Below, piece by piece: positions 20,120 through 34,134 of a stretch of DNA of 64,000 nucleotides. The first letter of the stretch is position 1. Every line of letters begins with the position of its first letter. The position numbers and the translations under genes are program-made. Below the pieces are notes generated by a model. The model ran no database searches. It was given only the letters and a program-made list of their open reading frames with translations, and had not been told where the DNA came from. The DNA lies in NCBI GenBank assembly GCA_014529385.2, contig CM043969.1, positions 9,835,001 to 9,899,000 on the forward strand, in the 5' to 3' direction. The stretch is from Adiantum capillus-veneris (taxonomy: Eukaryota > Streptophyta > Polypodiopsida > Polypodiales > Pteridaceae).

Positions 20120-21130
20120 ATGAAACATTACAATGCATCTGACTTTCCTTTGGGGGAAGGGCAACCAAATTATAGTTTAAGGGCTGATTTGGTGGGTAGA
20201 AAGGCCGATGTTACCTTTGGGCAACTCATGGAGATGTGTCCCAAGTTAAAGAGGCAATGGAAGCATGTAGTCAACCCCATGAAGAAGGAGCCTGCAAGGG
20301 GGTCAGTGACAGTCTTGTCTTTGAATGAGCTACCTGATATATGTCCTACTATGGATGCATGGCATAAGAGGAAGTTCATTGGAGAGGCTTATATTGATGG
20401 AGGTGCACAGGTATGTGTTATTACTCAGGCTTGTGTATCAAAGTTGGGACTCAACATGGTGAAGAATTCAGGTTTTCGCATAAAGCTTGCCAACCAATCA
20501 AGGGTGAGGTGCTTGGGAGTTGTAAAGGACTTGGAGGTGGATGTATTTGATGTTAAAGTGCTGGTAAATTGCCATGTTATGCCCGCGGGTATTGGTGCTT
20601 TCCCTCTCATCCTTGGAAGACCATGGTTACAGGCAACCAAAGCTATACAGGATTGGGGACATGGTACCATCACTCTCTACAATAGAAGGGGTGATAAGAA
20701 GAGGTTTGACATGGCTAGCAAGAAATATTTGGATGCTGATTTTGATGAGAAAAGTGATGAAGAAGAGTACTCAAGTGAAGAAGAAGACAATGGGGATGAG
20801 GGCAGTGAAGTGGAAGATAGCAGCGATAGTGATCTAGATGTTTCCTCCTTGTTTCTTGAAGAAGAGCATGATGAGAAACAAAGATTTCTTGGCCTTATGG
20901 AGAATGAGGATATCTTTGGTCCTTATGATCAAATTGAAGAGCTGATGCAACCCAAAGTTCAACCTAATGTCAAACAGGAGCTGATACAAGGTATGTTGTC
21001 TTCCAACTTGACTAGTCATGAGAAGGGTGAGTACCTACATATGATACAACAATTTCCCCATTTATTCATCACTTCTTATGAGGAAATTAGAGGCTTTAAG
21101 GGAGAGGAAATCCACATTCCAATCAAGTAA
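20120..21130 (+). CDS. pol: Gypsy A protease region
   Basis: The aspartic protease core is AYIDGGAQVCVIT (about 20388-20426), with ILGRPWL downstream (about 20611-20631). The catalytic triplet is Asp-Gly-Gly rather than Asp-Ser/Thr-Gly; the Asp is kept. An acidic linker (residues about 210-245, mostly D, E, S) connects protease to RT. The frame stops at TAA 21128, where homologues would be expected to read through into RT, so this is a premature stop of the pol frame rather than a natural end. Confidence 0.85.
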   Translation: MKHYNASDFPLGEGQPNYSLRADLVGRKADVTFGQLMEMCPKLKRQWKHVVNPMKKEPARGSVTVLSLNELPDICPTMDAWHKRKFIGEAYIDGGAQVCVITQACVSKLGLNMVKNSGFRIKLANQSRVRCLGVVKDLEVDVFDVKVLVNCHVMPAGIGAFPLILGRPWLQATKAIQDWGHGTITLYNRRGDKKRFDMASKKYLDADFDEKSDEEEYSSEEEDNGDEGSEVEDSSDSDLDVSSLFLEEEHDEKQRFLGLMENEDIFGPYDQIEELMQPKVQPNVKQELIQGMLSSNLTSHEKGEYLHMIQQFPHLFITSYEEIRGFKGEEIHIPIK

Positions 21131-22440
21131 GGAGCTCAGCATGTATGCCAAAAGCTAAGGAGAATGGGACAGGTACAACTTAATGCTTTAAAGGAAGAGG
21201 TAGACAAGCTTCTTGAAGCAGGTTTCATATGTCCTGTGAGAACTGCAGAATGGGTGAGTCCTGTTGTTGTCACACCCAAGAAGGATGGAAAGTGGAGGAT
21301 ATGTGTTGATTTTAAGCCTCTAAACGCAGCCATGAAGAGGGATCCATACCCTCTTCCTTTCATAGATGACATACTTGATTCTATTGCAGGGCATGAGAGG
21401 TATAGCGTATGTGATGGATTCTCTGGATATTTTCAGCTCACCTTGGCTTTGGAAAATCGAAAGAAGACCACATTTATCACGCCATGGGGATGATTTTTTT
21501 ATTGTGTACTTCCTTTTGTTCTTATGAATGGTTGTGCGTGGTATCAAAAGCGCGTCAACAAGGTGTTCTCTCCCTTTCTTGGCAAGTTTGTGAAGGATCT
21601 TATTGATGACTTTTGTGTTTATAGCTCTAGAAAGGATCAGTGTGCAAAGCTTGGGATGGCATTGAAGCAATATGATGAAAGTGGAGGTCAACTCAACCCA
21701 AAGAAGTGTCATCTTGCTCAACCAAGAGTGAAGTTTTTGGGGCATATGATCTCAGAGAATGGGATTGAAGCGGATCCTGACAAAGTGAAGGCTTTGGTGC
21801 TCCTCCCATCACCTAAAGATACAAAGCAACTTTCTACTTTTATTCAAAAGGTGAAGTATATGGCAAGGTTCATTCCTTTGTCCTCTCAACTTCTTTATCC
21901 TCTACAACAAGTAGCAAGGTTGGATCCTCTACAATGGACAAATGAATGTGAAGAGGTTTTTCAAGGTATCAAAGAGGTTCTTGGTTCTCTTCCTGCTATG
22001 CAAGCTCCTAATTGGGATAAGGAGTTTTATGTGAATCCATCAGTAGGTGAGGATGCTATTGGAGCTATGCTTCTTCAACGAGGTAACAATTCCCACTACA
22101 TGAAGCCTATCTATTGTGCTAGCAGGGTGAAGCTAGAGGTGGAGAGAGGCTATACTGAGGTGGAGCTCATTATGGTGAGTGTGATTTATGCATGTAGAAG
22201 GTTTAGGCACTACCTTATCCCTAAACCATTCACATTCCTCACTAGCAACACTCTTCTATCTCAATTGGTGAATAGCCCTACTTTGTCAAAGAGGCTCATG
22301 AAGTGGATTGTGGAGCTACAGGAATTCCAATTCTCTTTTCTTGTTGAGGAGAGTACAAGGGCTACATTGGCTGATTTGCTTACCTATAAGGAAAGCCCAC
22401 TTCTTCTTAAGGAGGATGCAGTGAAGAAGCAACACATGGA
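21131..22440 (+). pseudogene. pol: Gypsy A reverse transcriptase and first RNase H
   Basis: This continues the protease frame: VDKLLEAGFICPVRTAEW, PKKDGKWRICVDFKPLNAA and DGFSGYFQL, then TGA at 21491 within the ITPWG...F region. Past the stop the frame carries catalytic LIDDFCVYS (about 21598-21624) and QPRVKFLGHMIS. The RT-linked RNase H (FYVNPSVGEDAIGAMLLQRG, IYCASRVKLEVERGYTEVE) follows. In that domain the first catalytic position reads NPS, where Asp-Ala-Ser is usual, so RNase H activity may be impaired. Confidence 0.9.
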
Positions 22441-22880
22441 AGCTCCTGACATAGACAATGCCTATCTATTGTTTTTTGATGGCTCTTACAGGAAAGCGCA
22501 TGGTGAAGCTTCAGGAGGTGTGGTAGTTTATGATCCTCAAGGTGCTTTGGTAACTAAAAGGAGTTTGAAGCTTACAGCACAAAGCAAGAATGAAGCTGAG
22601 TATGCTACTTTGGAGAAAGGTCTCAACCTTTGCCTTGAGCTTGGCATCCGTCGTGTGAGGGTAAGAGGTGATGCTCTTTTGGTGGTGAAGCAAGTACTTG
22701 GGGTGTGGCAAAGTAAGAATCCAAGGCTAAAAAATATGTGTTTTCAAGTGAAGAATCTGCTTAAGCATTTTGAAGCTTGGAGTTTAAGGCATGTGCACAG
22801 GTCTCAAAATGAAGAAGCACATGGTGCAGCGCAAGCTTCAATTGGGCAATTGTATGTGATAAGGGCTGATTCTCCTCTTT
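22441..22880 (+). CDS. pol: Gypsy A second (archaeal-type) RNase H domain
   Basis: FFDGSYRKAHGEASGGVVVY begins a second RNase H fold, followed by QSKNEAEYATLEKGL and VRVRGDALLVVKQV. These give three of the four metal ligands (D, E, D). The fourth, normally Asp in an N..AD.LA motif, reads NEEAHGAAQ, with His instead. Tat elements carry such an extra RNase H between the RT-linked one and integrase; it is thought to replace the weakened first domain. It belongs to the open segment 21524-23248. Confidence 0.85.
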
Positions 22881-24268
22881 ATTTGGTAAGGGAAGCTTTA
22901 GAGAGGGAGGAAGAGTTTCTACAAACAGGTATGCTTCCATCAGAGTTGGAAAAGCCAAAAAAGTACTCCTTCCTACGTCGTGCCAAAAGGTATGTGCTAC
23001 TTGGTGATGCCTTGTATATGAAGGGGGATGATCTTGTGATGAGAAAAGTGCCTTGGAGAGAGGAAATTTATAAAATTTTAGAGGAGAATCATGAGGGTTC
23101 TTGTGGTGGTCACTTTGCTGCAAAGATCACTTTGCATAAAGTCTTGCAAGAGGGTTATGTGTGGCCAAGTGTTCAACGTGATGTTCATCATTGGTGCAAG
23201 TCTTGTAAAGAGTGTCAAAGCATGGCAAATAGGGTTCTCAAATCATAAATTAGAGGCACCATTGTGGCTTATGATGTGTTTGAGAAGTGGGGTATTGATG
23301 CAATAGGTCCTCTACCTATGACAGCTAGAGGCAAATGTTACATACTTACTGCTGTTGACTATCTATCCAGGTGGGCCGAAGCCAAAGTTGTTAAGCACAT
23401 CACGAGTAAAGATGTTTCCTTATTTATATATGAAGATATTTGCTGCAAATTTGGCATGCCATTGGAGTTACTTTCTGACAAGGGTCCAGGTTTCAGGGGA
23501 GAGTTGGTGGATTATCTATGTGAAAAGCTTCATGTGCATCGCAGGTTTACTACTCCATATTATCCCCAATGCAATGGCATGAATGAAAGGTTTAATGGAG
23601 AGCTCATAAGGATGATTACAAAGATGACAAGAAACAATGTGAAGACTTGGGATTTAGAGCTACCTTGTGCTCTAGGGGCTTATAGGACTGCCATCAAATC
23701 AGGTACTGGTTTTTCTCCCTTCCATCTAGTTTTTGGCAAAGAGGCTTTACTTCCTATTGAGGTGGAGATACCATCCTTGAAGATGATGCTAAAGCTTGAA
23801 GAAGAGCCCAAGGATGCATTCAAGGAAAGAATTTTATATTTGCAATGTGTACAATTGGATAGGGTGTTAGCTTTTTAGCATTATGAGCAGGTCTTGAAGA
23901 AGAATCAAGCAAAGGCAAATGAGAAGGTAAAGAACAAGGACATCAAGAAGGGTGACATGGTGCTTCGTTACAATAGTAAGCTTGATAGAAATTTTCAAAA
24001 GAAATTTCAAATCAAGTGGCAAGGTCCTTTCTTGGTCTTAAACAGGTTTCCGAATGGCACATATCAGCTTGTTGACTTGGATGGTACCCCGCATAAAGCA
24101 CGTGTGAATGGCTACAGGTTGAAGAAGTATATTGCAAGGTTGATGACTATGATTGAGGATGAGCCTTCTTTTGAAGAATTTGCTGATCATGTGGTTAATG
24201 ATGAACATGAGGTGAAGACTCCCTCACGTGGTTTACAGGATCTCTTTTGTGCTGCTGATCATGAATGA
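22881..24268 (+). pseudogene. pol: Gypsy A integrase
   Basis: The zinc-binding HHCC region is at HEGSCGGHF...WCKSCKEC (about 23089-23220). After TAA 23246, the core shows D in KWGIDAIGPL, D in LLSDKGPGF and E in CNGMNERFNGE. TAG 23876 then interrupts before the C-terminal GPY/F-type segment (KWQGPFLVLNRFPNGTYQLVDLDG). No chromodomain follows. All parts share one frame. The enzyme would join cDNA ends to target DNA. Confidence 0.92.
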
Positions 24269-24295
24269 TCTAGCAGGCTGGGGTGTGGCAAACTA

Positions 24296-25167
24296 TGTTG
24301 GGCGCATTTCTGACACCCTGTTTTTTGTAAATTTGTACATACGGACATGACGCCCGATGTCAACAGAGCGTGTGGGCTTTCTTTTTGTGGGTTTTTTAGC
24401 TTGCTTTAGCAAGCACATGTACATGCACTGCAAGTCGCTAGACTAGTGACAACTGTTGGGCTACTGTAAGTGCCCGTGAGTGAGTTTTTTGAAGTGAGCC
24501 TTGTATATAACTTAAACTCATGTACAAAATAAAAAAAGTTCAGCCAAAGTTCAGAAATTTTCAGGTTTTAGCTCGTTCTGTCTCCTTGGTGCTCTTGGAT
24601 GCAGTTTTTTGCCCCGACTAGCCTTCTCTACATGTAGTCGTGCTGGGACAGCTCTCTGTTCGCGTCAATTTTGCTCATGGGGACGTATGGAATCAATTTT
24701 AGTCATCTTCAGATTTCTCGCCAGTCATTTTTCAAGATTTCTCTCAAGCTTTAAAGTGCCCCAATTGGAGTTGTGCTCATCAGGTTACGACTAGTTCTCT
24801 GCAGGGTTATGGCTATGGCAGCCTAGTGGCAAATTGTGTGTAGACAGATTCGGAGGGCATGTATCTATGAATTGTGGAATTGATGTTGAAGTTGTGGGTT
24901 TGTGATGTTTGATTGTGAAAGGAGAGGCTCTTGTCTTCATATGCATTGGTCGGTGTGTGATGTAAATTCGTGCTTTGACAGGGTTTTGCTCCTATGTGAC
25001 ATAGTCTCTTGGGTGGGCGACGGCTAGTAAATTCCCAAGGGTCTACTCCTATTGGACTTGTGGTGTTTCAAAAGGATTTTGCGAAGCTTTTGGTGTCTTG
25101 TAGTTCTCTTTCAATGCTCTTGGGTGACATCGCTATAGAGGTGTTCCAGTTTGCTTGTTTCCCAACA
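24296..25167 (+). repeat. Gypsy A 3' LTR
   Basis: 872 bp, TGTTGGGCGC to TTTCCCAACA. It has about 14 bp not present in the 5' LTR near 24773-24786 plus scattered substitutions. No strong polypurine tract precedes it; GGCTGGGGTGTGG at 24276-24288 is the best candidate. Confidence 0.93.
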
Positions 25168-25314
25168 ACGTGATACCCTATTGGCGCCTGCCCCCTCTTC
25201 AATGCTCACACTCAGGTTGGCCTGCAACAACAATAATGTTGGACCTCACCGTAGACGCTTCATTTTCTTGTGACGGAGGTGCAACTAAAGATAGGGAATC
25301 TAAAGCTAGGTTGC

Positions 25315-27810
<2,496 letters not shown>

Positions 27811-28008
27811 AAGGCTATGGTCACGCAAGGCTTAGTTTTGAGGAACACGACTCGACCAACTCTCTGATGAAGCAACCTTTTGCAAATTTTCACCGGTTTA
27901 GTTATGTAACTATGCCCAAAAGGGCATAGTTTCAAAACTATCCGAGCTAGGCTAGCTGCCAGTCGCTACTCCCGTTCTTCCTCATGTTGTTGCCCGCCAA
28001 CCTCTCTC

Positions 28009-28051
<43 letters not shown>

Positions 28052-28143
28052 CCACTACTACCCATCAACCTCTACGGATCCGCACATGCCATCGTCAGAA
28101 CTGTGGAGGCTTACGAAAAACTAAGTCTCGCATGACTATGCCC
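27811..28143. repeat. Adjacent foldback (MITE-like) units with GGGCATAGT ends
   Basis: AACTATGCCC AAAA GGGCATAGTT forms a perfect 10-bp stem at 27908-27931. The outer arms GGCTATGGTCACGCAAGGCT (27813 onwards) and, on the minus strand from 28142, GGGCATAGTCATGCGAGACT are inverted copies. This is best read as two short elements back to back, 27813-27917 and 27922-28142. A (TC)n tract at 28003-28049 lies inside the second. Confidence 0.45.
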
Positions 28144-29142
28144 TAACTTTAATTCGTTGAAAATTACATATGCACATGTAATCAAGTTTAACGCATGATG
28201 AGCGTCCATAAAAAAATGGCAAATAAATGGCAAAAAGATACCCCTATCACTCATAGTGGATGATTGATGTTGTGGGTGCTAATCGAAGCTTAGTTATTTG
28301 ATGCAATTATTTATATGGTTAATAGGTGATGTGGATCTCCACTATTGGATTGTCATAGAGATGGCCATCTCATGCTTGACGTACAAAGATAAGATTAGGT
28401 TATTATTGAACTCTTTCTCCTCTCTCTACCTTTATACTCATAAATAGGCTCACATGGTTCATTGGGAGACCCATGTTGGGGAAGTAGTTTTTGCTCCAGT
28501 TTCGTGTTGGGATGAGAGCAAAGATATATATGCTAAAGAAAGAGTGGTTGTCCATGAGTCCTCCATGACACAACTTTTAGGATGGTTTAGAAGCATGGAC
28601 ATACATGTTTTTTCTCATTTTCTTTGATGGATATATAATTTTTTAAAGGTGGGCTACCTTAACCTCCACGACCTGTTGTGCGTTACCCTTAAAGGGGGCC
28701 TGATATTGATATCATGTGCCAACCTTGGCATTTGTGCTTAGTAGCTTACCAACAAGCTTGTGGATTTGGAGGTTGGATTGGTGCCTTTAAAGTTTCTTCC
28801 TATGAGAAATTTCATTCCTGCCCTCAAACATTTATAGATGATGCTATTTTAGTGATTGATTTTGTTGAAGATACTCCACCAAATACTAACTCCATAATTT
28901 GGGAACCACCATGATTTGGGTACATTACACACTATTCACACTCGTCCACATATCTATGGATAGTATAAACTGAACCATCTTGAGTCACTTAACAATCTAA
29001 TCTTTTTCAATTATAGTTTTGTGATTTGACTCAAGTAGAAACTTTGTTCCCTCATCAAGATTTTTCCGATACAACCTTTCGGCTAGCAATTTGTACATAA
29101 TAAATTGCTCAATGATTATGGAAGTTAATACTATTGGAATTT
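28144..29142. other. Spacer, nothing recognised
   Basis: Unique AT-rich sequence. A 66-codon + frame at 28714-28914 has no family resemblance and no supporting context. Confidence 0.5.
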
Positions 29143-30576
29143 CCATGTCAAATTATGAAATGGCCATTAGAGTCATAATACTCTCACACCATCTTGGTAC
29201 CATCTCAACCAAAAATACATAAGAATTTTCTAGATTATCGTCCATCAATTGTGGTGTTTCAACCAATGTAGTTCTCAATAGGTGATAAATCCTAATATGT
29301 ATTGTATCAATATATACTAAAATAATAGAATCAAAATTCCAAAGTATTATGAACCATCATACTACTTTACTTGTATTACATTGTTTATTTACAAAGTAGA
29401 CCAAGGCTTCGTGATCCACAAAGGATGTGATCTTCTTTTTTGATAGATAATTCCATAATTTCTTTAGAGCACATACCGCCCACCATGTTTTCTGAATAGT
29501 ATAATTTTCATCCATAGTATTTAGTTGTATACTTGCATAGAGTGATGGAAAACAATACACCAAGTTGTATACCTTCACCAAGTTGAGCCAATACACAACC
29601 ATTACTAAAGTTTGATGTATTGAAATGAACATGAAGATTTTATCCCAATCAAGTATCTTTACTAATACCAATGTGATTTTGAAATTTTGAAACGACTCAT
29701 TGCAATCACCAATACAATTGAAGCTAGTAACTAAGCCATAAAGGGTCTTAGCTACAACTACATACATGTGTAGGAATCTTTGATAGTATCAACAATGTCC
29801 CATGAATGCTTGAACAAATTATTGTGATTCTATAAAATTGTGTGATTGCCTTGATCTGTCCATGTCAAATTATGAAATGGCCATTAGAGTCATAGTACTC
29901 TCACACCATCTTGGTACCATTTCAACCAAAAATACATAAGAATTTTCTGGATTATCGTCCATCAATTGTTGTGCTTCAACCAATGTAGTTCTTGATAGGT
30001 GATACATCCTAATATATATTGTACCAATATATACTAAAATAGTAGAATCAAAATTCCAAAGTATTATGAACCATCATTTTACTTTACTTGTATTACATTG
30101 TTTATATACAAAGTAGAGCAAGGCTTGGTGATCCACAAAAAAATGTGATGTTCTTTTTTGATAGATAATTCCATAATTTCTTTAGAGCATATACCATGCC
30201 CAACCATTCTCTCTGAATAGTATAATTTTCCTCCATATTATTTAGTTGTATACTTGCATAGAGTGATGGAAAATAATACACCAAGCTGTATACCTTCACC
30301 AAGTTGAGCCAATACACAACCATTAGTAAAGTTTGGCGTATTGACATGCACATGGAAGATTTTATTCGAATCAATTGACTAATACCAATGTGATTTTGAA
30401 ATTTTGAAATGACTCCTTGCAATCACCAATCCAATTGAAGCTAGTATCTAAGCCAATAAGGGTCTTAGCTACAACTGCATACATGTGTATGAATCTTTGA
30501 TAGTATCAACAATGTCCCCTGAATGCTTGAACAAATTATTGTGATTCTTAAAAATTGTGTGATTGCCTTGATCTGT
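29143..30576. repeat. 717-bp tandem duplication
   Basis: 29143-29859 and 29860-30576 are two head-to-tail copies, both starting CCATGTCAAATTATGAAATG and ending TTGCCTTGATCTGT. Identity is about 95% by eye. Each copy carries the same minus-strand RNase H remnant. Confidence 0.88.
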
Positions 30577-30960
30577 TCAAGATTAATCAATATCCCATTT
30601 TTTGAGACTATATGTCTAAGAATCTTACTTTCGCAAACCATAACCACTCAATTTTCAAGATTTCAACAATCCTATATAATTTACACTTCTCAAGATCGTT
30701 CTTAAATGATCCCATCATAATGAAAAAAGGACATAAAAGTCATCTATGTATACTCCTAAGAATATTTGTAGATACCGCACCACCATCACTGCAGATACCG
30801 AATTCATGTGCTCTATTTCATAGAGAAACTCACTAGACTTAAGCTTTTCTATCTCCTCCTTAATATTTTTAGCAAAGGCTTCATTACATATGTGTGGCAT
30901 TTGGCGTATCATTTTTTTAACATTCCTCATAGGCATTATGTGTTGATAATCTATGGATCT
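29357..30960 (-). pseudogene. Ty3/gypsy reverse transcriptase-RNase H relic, duplicated
   Basis: From 30936 downwards the minus strand reads NIKEEIEKLKSSEFLYEIEH (RT start), then after a deletion LGVYIDDFYVL (catalytic YIDD) and LRHIVSKNGILINLEQIKAI. The RNase H part appears twice because of the tandem duplication: MEENYTIQREWLGMVYALKKL at about 30240-30160 and MDENYTIQKTWWAVCALKKL at about 29512-29440. Most of the RT palm is missing. Family is Ty3/gypsy by motif; no LTRs are visible. Confidence 0.78.
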
Positions 30961-31003
30961 ACCCTATTAGTTTTTGTGCCTTAGCCCACACCATACGACT
31001 CTT

Positions 31004-31218
31004 CTCTTATTTTACTTTGTCGAGATTCATTGTTTTTGCCCACGAGACTTGCCTACTACTTTTAGTTGATGCTTGCATTACTTCACATGGTACACACACC
31101 CACACATCATGGAGCTCTCCTCTTATCTCACTTTGTCTAGATTCATTGTACCTTCCCACGTGACTTGCCTACCACTTTTAGTTGATGATTACATTGACTT
31201 CACATGGTATACACACCC
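31004..31218. repeat. Two ~110-bp direct repeats
   Basis: TCTTATTTTACTTTGTCGAG...CTTCACATGGTACACACACC at 31004 recurs as TCTTATCTCACTTTGTCTAG...TTCACATGGTATACACACC from 31121. No coding content. Confidence 0.7.
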
Positions 31219-31544
31219 CCCCCACACACACACCCATGGAGAAGCATAAATGACGTAGAGAGGATTTGGGACGAACTCCACTCATTTCATAACCTATGAT
31301 GTCATCCAAAGCTCCCTACAAAAGCCTAAATAATGGATTACTATGTATTCGCTCTCTAGTTCAATAATCAATCCATTTCATATTCATTTCTATTGTGCTT
31401 TGAGCAAGGATTTAATATTTACCTAATTACCTAAAATTTTGTGTGATCTCACAAGGTCTTATTAACATAATTACATAATCACATTCAACACGATCACAAA
31501 CATGTCAGTTGAGAGAAACCTGGAAACCCACAAAGCCCACCAGG

Positions 31545-31680
31545 CAATTTAGTTTTCCCTGTGGGCCCATTGGGCATTTACATTTTCCCTGCGGGCCCGT
31601 CGGGGAAGCCCTAATGCTCGGCGGACTTGTAATTAAATATATAGAGGGCTTTGATTGGACCCGCTGGGTGTTATTTCTTG
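31545..31680 (+). promoter_or_regulatory. GC-rich CCCNNNGGG cluster with TATA-like box
   Basis: CCCTGTGGGCCCATTGGG, CCCTGCGGGCCCGTCGGGG and CCCGCTGGG lie within 130 bp, with AAATATATAGAG (31634-31645) between the second and third. Similar clusters occur at 35676-35795 (+) and 48150-48300 (-). It may be an LTR/terminal region of an element or a promoter; no downstream gene is seen on this strand. Confidence 0.35.
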
Positions 31681-31685
31681 AGCCC

Positions 31686-31686
31686 T

Positions 31687-31755
<69 letters not shown>

Positions 31756-31865
31756 TCTTCACATGTATGTCAAGAGGAGAGAGAGGGGGTCATGTGGGAG
31801 CGTTCTCTGTATCGTAGTGCACGGCAAGAGCGGAGTACCTGACCACACAACCTAGGTGTATGTGT

Positions 31866-31894
<29 letters not shown>
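31686..31894. repeat. (GA)n and (GT)n microsatellites
   Basis: (GA)n covers 31688-31752 and (GT)n 31863-31894. A degenerate direct repeat containing ACCACACAA words lies on both sides of the latter (about 31815-31970). Confidence 0.9.
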
Positions 31895-31896
<2 letters not shown>

Positions 31897-32599
31897 GCAT
31901 TGTGTGGTAGCGTGCCTTTTGTCGAATTGCACGATAGTCATAAGGTACCTTACCACACAATGTGAGTGTGTGCATAAGATGTTAAACGGAATAATGCTTA
32001 CCACCACAAGGGCATCACCTCGATTATGCAAAGAATATGGTGTTTTTGTGGTAAGTATTGGCTCACTGTCTGGGTACTACATCGGTAACGTGACGATTCT
32101 AGTATCCTTATGGTGAGTCAACTTCCCTTCCACTTTCCAAAAAAACATATGAACATCGGTCGATAACGCAGCCATATGTTTCTTGTATGCAAGCCAATAT
32201 TTCTCTTTAGATTTGGGCGATACACAATCGGTAACATGGCTAATTGAGTTGTTTGTTAGAAGCATTTGTTTTTGCATAAATGTGGGGTTCAGGTCATTTA
32301 CCCGGCCTTATGAACGCCATTTAATTTATACGTGCATATGCAATTCATTTTTTAAGTATTAAGTATATGAAATACTTGGTCGGTAATGCGGCCATGAAGA
32401 GTATTTCATATACAAATGTTATAATTGTTTGAAGTTGTTGTTTTTAAGTGTTCTTGTGAAAATCTATACTATCTAACCATATTCAAAAGAATGTTTTATT
32501 CATCAATCATTGTTGCTATTTTAAATGCTACATTTACAGAAGTAATATTCACACTATGCTATTTCTCTATGTCTACAAATAGCTAATATACTTTCAATT
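31895..32599. other. Spacer with a 14-bp perfect hairpin
   Basis: GTATATGAAATACT (32363-32376) and its reverse complement (32400-32413) flank a 23-base GC-richer loop. Otherwise nothing is recognised. Confidence 0.5.
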
Positions 32600-33050
32600 T
32601 ATAAAAGTATATGCATCCACGTAGACATGTAATTTTCTCTTTCACTTTTTTTTTTTGCTCAAGCTGCCATTCATCAAAGGCCGTGCAGTTAAAAGTGTCA
32701 ATCACAAAGCACACTTATTACAGAGGAGTGATTCTAATGTATAAAAGTGCATGCAAAACCGAGTTTCAAGAGGAAGCTTCAACATCATTGACATGTGCAT
32801 TTTGTATCAATTGAGCACTCTTTGTCATTTCAAGATGAACTTCACAACTTGTTGCACTGTGTCAACTATTTTGGTAAACCATGTGGTTTCTTCACTAGTA
32901 TACCAATCCTTCAACACCAAGTTTAAACTGTACGTTGCCATGCTGTGGCACGTGATATACACAAAAACAGATGCCATGTTTGAAGGCGTGTGCATACCTT
33001 GTCGGGCAAGCGAGGCCCAGGACGTAGCACCGTTGCATGTTTTATCCCAT
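32600..33050 (-). pseudogene. hAT-type (DUF659) transposase remnant
   Basis: The minus strand from about 32990 reads ATYSLNLVLKDWYTSEETTW, then VDTVQQVVKFILK, then LKLPLETRFCMHFYTLESLL. These align in order with the + strand transposase at 36719-39122 (AHSLNLVLQDWY; VVKFILKRQRV; LKLPCENRFYTNFYTMESLL). In-frame stops and the loss of both ends show it is a relic. It lies in the opposite orientation to the longer copy. Confidence 0.72.
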
Positions 33051-33176
33051 TAAAACATACCTAATTTGCTTTAGTTATGTAAAAATGTCAAGTGTTTGAA
33101 AGTGGCACGCTCTTTTTCCTAAAAAGTTCAATGCAAGCGATCTTGGCCAAAAATAGCAAATTTTGTACGCAGGTGT

Positions 33177-34066
33177 TGTCGTGTAGCTCCGGTCCCATGG
33201 TAAGAAAGATACCTTGAAGATGCACATTGAGATTAATTGAAGATTACCTAATTAATGATCAATGTTCAGGGCTTGCTAACAAGCTAGTTTTACCATTAAT
33301 GTATGCCAAATGTAGATTTAAATGACCAAATGATGCATTGATGATGCTAAAAGGAATATGCTTGAGGTTATCATAGATGGGATATTATGATCTAGAACTA
33401 CACTTCTTGGAGTGCTCTATCGGACTATCTTTATGGCTCATCGATTGGAGCTACGATTAAGAAGTTATGGCAGTTTGAAGTTTGAGTTAATTGTAGATCT
33501 GTACCGGATTGGGCAAGTGCAGTTGAGGGATGAGAGATGAAGAGAATGGATGGTCCTGTAGTGCTAACTTTGTGGCGCATTTCGGTCTTTTCAAATCAGC
33601 AATCACAATTCTAGCTGCCAACATATTGGCCATTAAAGATTCACTGGGGGCCGATTCTGTACGAGTCTGGTCCGCTCGATCGGTGTGCAATTTGGAAAAT
33701 ATTGATAGCAAGAGATGCCGATTATAACATTTGTTGATGGCAAGAATCTCAAGAAAGTTTTAACCAAATGCAATGGGAAGACCTTCTGCCAAATCCAATC
33801 ACCTATACTTGCATCTCGCGAGCAAGTAACTTCGATGATATTTTCGACTAGGGGCTACTGAAAAATAATCATTGATTTGGCCGATGTGTATACCTAATGT
33901 GGTGTGCATTAGGAGGTGCCTTGATTAATATGACCACCAAGGGCCATTAACCCAAATGGGTGTGCAAACGCTTCAAATTGGCCACCCAAAACCCTGAAGG
34001 GGTTATTGTTTATTGGGAAAAGAAAAAAAAAAGGGAGGCCTAGCATGCAGGCAGCGAACGGCACAG

Positions 34067-34134
<68 letters not shown>

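Larger units (their letters stand above)
18057..25167 (+). mobile_element. Ty3/gypsy element A, Tat-like, structurally complete
   Basis: LTRs at 18057-18914 and 24296-25167 have inverted ends TGTTGGG...CCCAACA. ACGT flanks both sides (18053-18056, 25168-25171), a likely 4-bp target duplication. Order is gag, protease, RT, RNase H, a second archaeal-type RNase H, and integrase. The second RNase H before integrase is the hallmark of the Tat branch. All pol sequence from 20120 to 24268 lies in one frame with only four stops (21128, 21491, 23246, 23876) and no frameshift, and the LTRs are about 97% identical by eye, so insertion was fairly recent. Confidence 0.93.

Noticed and set aside
28714-28914. 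66-codon plus-strand frame
   Set aside because: No family resemblance, no regulatory context, and length expected by chance.
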